A stretch of 9,334 nucleotides of DNA, taken from assembly GCA_029941095.1 (NCBI GenBank), contig JAPYRO010000035.1, positions 1-9,334 on the forward strand, in the 5' to 3' direction. The translations under genes were made by a program, and so were the position numbers. The notes beneath the pieces were generated by a model, which saw nothing but the letters and a program-made list of their open reading frames with translations, was not told where the DNA came from and did not search any database. Below are positions 6,784-9,334 of the stretch, one piece after another. The stretch comes from Dehalococcoidia bacterium (GTDB taxonomy: Bacteria; Chloroflexota; Dehalococcoidia; UBA6926). Each line of letters opens with the position of its first letter. The stretch's first letter is position 1.

Positions 6784-8088
6784 TTATATATCGTAGTCCA
6801 TACCAATATGACCAGTAGATTCGAATTCAGCGTACTTATCTTCATCGAACCCTAAAAGTTCTTTGTATACATACTCGTTATCTTCCCCTAAAAGAGGTGC
6901 TGCCCTCTTGTGGCTCCTATCAGTTAAAGCAGTTTTCCAAAGTGTGCTGGTATAAGCGTTCTTCCCTGTTTCCGCCCCTTCTAAAGTTTCCCAAAAACCA
7001 ATTTCATCAAGATGGGGATCCGAAAAAGCATCTTCCTCATTCATTACTACTCCAGCGGGTATCCCTGCGGACTGTAGATCCTTCATAGCTATTTGGGCAT
7101 CCATGCCTTCTGACCAACTCTCAATCAATTGGTCAATTGTATCGTGCAAAGAATGTCTCTGAGAGGAGGTACTGTATTTAGGGTCTTTAGAAAGGTCATT
7201 CCTTCCTATCACTTTACATAGAGCCTCCCACTGAGTATCAGAATTTACTGATATCCCTATCCATCGATCTTCTCCCTTACACCTATACACTCCTTGCGGA
7301 GCATCAGATAAATCACGGTTACCTACTGGACTAGCTAATCGATTATTCACAGTGTAATCAAGAATCCTATCTCCAAGATAATTAGCAAAGTTTTCTGCTG
7401 TCGCAATTTCAATAAAAATTCCCTTGTCATTATGATTTCTATAACGAATTCCTGCCGCAAGAGCTAACGCTGCACCGGCTCCACCAGCAGCATCAGCTGT
7501 AAGCGTGTTCCCCGTCATATCCGGTGATTCTCCTTCATAACCCATCACAGAATAGTGGCCAACTACCCCTGCCATGTGACTACCAAAAGTACGATAGTTC
7601 TCATAAGGTCCGTCCAAGCCAAACCCTGGCATTCTAAGCATAACTATCTTGGGATTAATCTTAGAAACTCTTTCCCAATTTACGTTAATACGATCCATGC
7701 TAACCGGGACATTGTTCTCTATTACAGCATCGGAAATTCTTAGTAAATCATCGAATACTTTTTGCCCTTCGGGTTTTGTCATATCTACAGTCATGCTCTT
7801 CTTGTTTCTTGCATGAGCGTTAAAAGAAGCCGTACGGTTCCAGGGACGTTTCCCTGGGTCTCTATCCGGGTAGGCACTTAAGGAGCCTTTTTGAGAGACC
7901 ATCTCTTTTGTGGGGCGCATAACCATACCTCTTGTTGTAGAGGGGAAATGTTTTATTGACTCAACTCTAATTATTTCTGCGCCCCAATCACCAAAAATTT
8001 GGGTTGCATATGGCCCGGCCCAGACTACCGTTAAATCCAGGACCCTTAAACCGTCGAGAGGTAAGGTCTTTGAATTGTTAGAAACCAT
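6784..8088 (-). CDS. Family III (CaiB/BaiF) CoA-transferase, B-type subunit with catalytic Asp (second gene of operon)
   Basis: A 434-residue acyl-CoA:carboxylate CoA-transferase of the same subtype as the last gene. Motifs in order: PLDGLRVLDLTVVWAGPYAT, DWGAEIIRVES, FNAHARNKKSMTVD, IENNVPVSMDR, RMPGFGLDGPYENYRTFG, then Asp199 in TADAAGGAGAAL at the catalytic position. EDRWIGISVNSDTQWEALC and RAAPLLGEDNEYVYKELLG follow. Like its paralogue it has a longer loop after the VES strand in place of GDPxR. The two B-type proteins differ most between the YRTFG/YRTWG segment and the Asp (GHYSVMGYEGESPDMTG here), a region that may bear on the acid substrate. The ATG directly follows the stop of the upstream gene with no intervening base, and the ribosome site GGGGTG (8095-8100, 6 nt before the ATG) lies inside the last codons of that gene. 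This suggests translational coupling and equimolar synthesis with the upstream A-type protein. Confidence 0.92.
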   Translation of the reverse strand: MVSNNSKTLPLDGLRVLDLTVVWAGPYATQIFGDWGAEIIRVESIKHFPSTTRGMVMRPTKEMVSQKGSLSAYPDRDPGKRPWNRTASFNAHARNKKSMTVDMTKPEGQKVFDDLLRISDAVIENNVPVSMDRINVNWERVSKINPKIVMLRMPGFGLDGPYENYRTFGSHMAGVVGHYSVMGYEGESPDMTGNTLTADAAGGAGAALALAAGIRYRNHNDKGIFIEIATAENFANYLGDRILDYTVNNRLASPVGNRDLSDAPQGVYRCKGEDRWIGISVNSDTQWEALCKVIGRNDLSKDPKYSTSSQRHSLHDTIDQLIESWSEGMDAQIAMKDLQSAGIPAGVVMNEEDAFSDPHLDEIGFWETLEGAETGKNAYTSTLWKTALTDRSHKRAAPLLGEDNEYVYKELLGFDEDKYAEFESTGHIGMDYDI

Positions 8089-9318
8089 CTATATCACCCC
8101 ACCATTTCGAAGCGTTTGTATTTCTGTCGAGTTTTTCCCAAGAAAATCGGTTAGTACAATCTCGGTGTGCTCTCCCAAAAGGGGCGCAACAACTCTTGCA
8201 TTATCCGTTGTATTATCGAGATGAAGTTTAAAGGGGGCTCCTGGATACGTGATAGCTCCCACTGAAGGATGCTCAACTTCCTCAAAAAAATCTCTGTGTT
8301 TAAAGTGGGGATCGTGAAGTAAATCTTCAAAATCATTTACCGGTCCGCCATAAACTCCATGCTCCTGTGCAGCATCTCTAGCTTCGGCCTTCGTTCGCTC
8401 AAGCATCCACGGCACAATTAGAGCTATGGACTCATCTAATCTTTCGGGGTTAGATCTAGCTGCAGGAGTTGCCCATTTGTCGTCACTAAGCAAATTAGAG
8501 GCTCCTATCATGTTAGCCATTCTCGGAAAAAGTCCAGCTCCCACTGATGTCATAAAATAACCATCAATACATTGCCAAATTCCTGTTCCAATAGCAGAAG
8601 CTGGCCAGGGGCGAGATGATATATCACCCGTATACTGATGGCTCATCAAATAACTCTGCCTTCGGTCGATAGCGCCCATCCATATTTGGAATGCCCCCAA
8701 ATCGATATGGTCGCCGATCCCTGATTTTTCAGCACCTAAAAGGGATATTGCTGTAGCTGCAGCAGCCACTGTTCCCACATGAAAGCTAGGGATGTGACCT
8801 CCTATATACAGGGGAGGGTTTTCAGGGTGTCCGGTATTAATCATGGCACCACCCATAGCGTATGTAGTAAGCTCTGACGCTTGCCAATTTTTGTAAGGGC
8901 CACTAGTACCGAAATTGCTAATTGAAGTCATAACAAGCCCGGGATTAAGTGAAGAGAGAACACTATAGTCCAATTCGAGTCGATGCATAACATCGGGGCT
9001 AAAATTCTCGATCACCACATCGACTTGTTTAACAATTTCAAGGAAAATCTTTTTCCCTTCTTCGGATTTAAGGTTAAGAGTGATAGAGCGCTTATTAGTA
9101 TTTAAATAGTGGTACAAAATACTTGTCTCAATGCCTTCTTGATCTTGAATAAATGGCTCCATCGCTCGAGATGGATCCCCTTGCAATGGTCTTTCAATTT
9201 TAATAATCTCTGCACCATAATCAGCAAGTAAGCGAGTAGCATAAGGCCCAGCCAGGTGCCACGTTAAATCTAGTACCTTAACACCAGACATCGGAAGAAT
9301 ATTGTTTCCATTAATCAT
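8089..9318 (-). CDS. Family III CoA-transferase-like protein, A-type subunit lacking the catalytic Asp (first gene in window)
   Basis: A 409-residue CaiB/BaiF-fold protein, paralogue of the third gene. Motifs: MSGVKVLDLTWHLAGPYATR, DYGAEIIKIERP, GDPSR, LNTNKRSITLNL, ENFSPDVM, SISNFGTSGPYKNW, GDHIDLGAFQ, VVAPLLGEHTE. At the nucleophile position it has IPSFHVGTVAAA, with Phe179 (or the preceding Ser, depending on one gap) instead of Asp, so it probably cannot form the aspartyl-anhydride on its own. The likely partner is the immediately abutting B-type gene. Start choice: a run of six G (9325-9330) touches the ATG at 9322-9324 but lies 6 nt from the in-frame ATG at 9316-9318, so the second ATG is preferred; the first would add Met-Ala. 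The operon may extend further upstream, since only 4 bases remain beyond the ribosome site and no promoter is visible. Confidence 0.9.
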   Translation of the reverse strand: MINGNNILPMSGVKVLDLTWHLAGPYATRLLADYGAEIIKIERPLQGDPSRAMEPFIQDQEGIETSILYHYLNTNKRSITLNLKSEEGKKIFLEIVKQVDVVIENFSPDVMHRLELDYSVLSSLNPGLVMTSISNFGTSGPYKNWQASELTTYAMGGAMINTGHPENPPLYIGGHIPSFHVGTVAAAATAISLLGAEKSGIGDHIDLGAFQIWMGAIDRRQSYLMSHQYTGDISSRPWPASAIGTGIWQCIDGYFMTSVGAGLFPRMANMIGASNLLSDDKWATPAARSNPERLDESIALIVPWMLERTKAEARDAAQEHGVYGGPVNDFEDLLHDPHFKHRDFFEEVEHPSVGAITYPGAPFKLHLDNTTDNARVVAPLLGEHTEIVLTDFLGKNSTEIQTLRNGGVI

Positions 9319-9324
9319 AGCCAT

Positions 9325-9330
9325 CCCCCC
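9325..9330 (-). promoter_or_regulatory. G-rich ribosome site deciding the start of the first transferase gene
   Basis: The minus strand reads GGGGGG here. It has zero spacing to the ATG at 9322-9324 and 6 nt to the ATG at 9316-9318. Comparable G-rich sites precede the second (GGGGTG) and third (GGGGAGG) genes at 6-7 nt. Confidence 0.6.
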
Positions 9331-9334
9331 AGAC

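Larger units (their letters stand above)
4161..9318 (-). other. Probable operon of four CoA-transferase genes in A-B-A'-B' order
   Basis: Four co-directional genes with gaps of 0, 34 and 33 nt, each with its own Shine-Dalgarno and no visible internal promoter or terminator. The subtypes alternate: the first and third proteins share GDPxR, LNTNKRS, GDHID and APLLGEH; the second and fourth share VVWAGPY, FNAHARNK, ADAAGG and LG(E/Q)DNEYV. Alternation is best explained by duplication of a two-gene cassette. Confidence 0.75.

Noticed and set aside
7910..8224. Plus-strand ORF of 104 codons across the first A-B junction
   Set aside because: It spans the antisense of two real genes and their junction, with no ribosome site and no recognisable domain.
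4161..9318. The four transferase genes as frameshifted or degenerate copies (pseudogenes)
   Set aside because: All four frames are full family length with intact conserved motifs and good ribosome sites; the missing Asp in the A-type proteins is a specific, shared change rather than decay.

Overview
The window holds six protein-coding genes and no RNA genes, insertion sequences or CRISPR arrays that I can see. The DNA is moderately AT-rich, with clear Shine-Dalgarno sites. It carries a lipoprotein-type transporter binding protein, a Pol I with a degenerate proofreading domain, and four family III CoA-transferase genes in a row. This combination would fit a free-living heterotrophic bacterium, possibly a marine Chloroflexota (Dehalococcoidia / SAR202-like). 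That assignment is inference from gene style only and would need a phylogeny.

Layout. (1) Positions 1-1088, minus strand: the N-terminal two thirds of an extracellular solute-binding lipoprotein of the peptide/nickel ABC-transporter type (SBP family 5), open at the left edge. Its own sigma70-like promoter, leader and Shine-Dalgarno lie at about 1095-1171. (2) Positions 1089-1346: a divergent intergenic region with short direct repeats and a probable extended -10 promoter for the next gene. (3) Positions 1347-4133, plus strand: polA, DNA polymerase I, with intact 5'-nuclease and polymerase active sites but a proofreading domain that has lost its catalytic carboxylates. (4) Positions 4161-9318, minus strand and convergent with polA: four tightly spaced CaiB/BaiF (family III) CoA-transferase genes, probably one operon that may begin outside the window.

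The main point of interest is the transferase operon. Read in transcription order the genes alternate between two subtypes, A-B-A'-B'. The B-type proteins keep the catalytic aspartate of family III CoA-transferases in an Ala-Asp-Ala-Ala-Gly-Gly motif. In both A-type proteins the aligned position is aromatic (Tyr or Phe) followed by His. I read this as two paralogous two-subunit CoA-transferases, each pairing an Asp-bearing subunit with a subunit lacking the nucleophile, produced by duplication of an ancestral A-B cassette. Two-subunit family III enzymes are known (BbsEF for benzylsuccinate; SmtAB for succinyl-CoA:malate in Chloroflexus). A tandem pair of such pairs suggests two related acid substrates or successive CoA transfers in one catabolic route. 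The substrates cannot be read from this sequence.

The binding-protein gene, polA and the transferase operon are separate transcription units, and nothing in the window shows that they work together.
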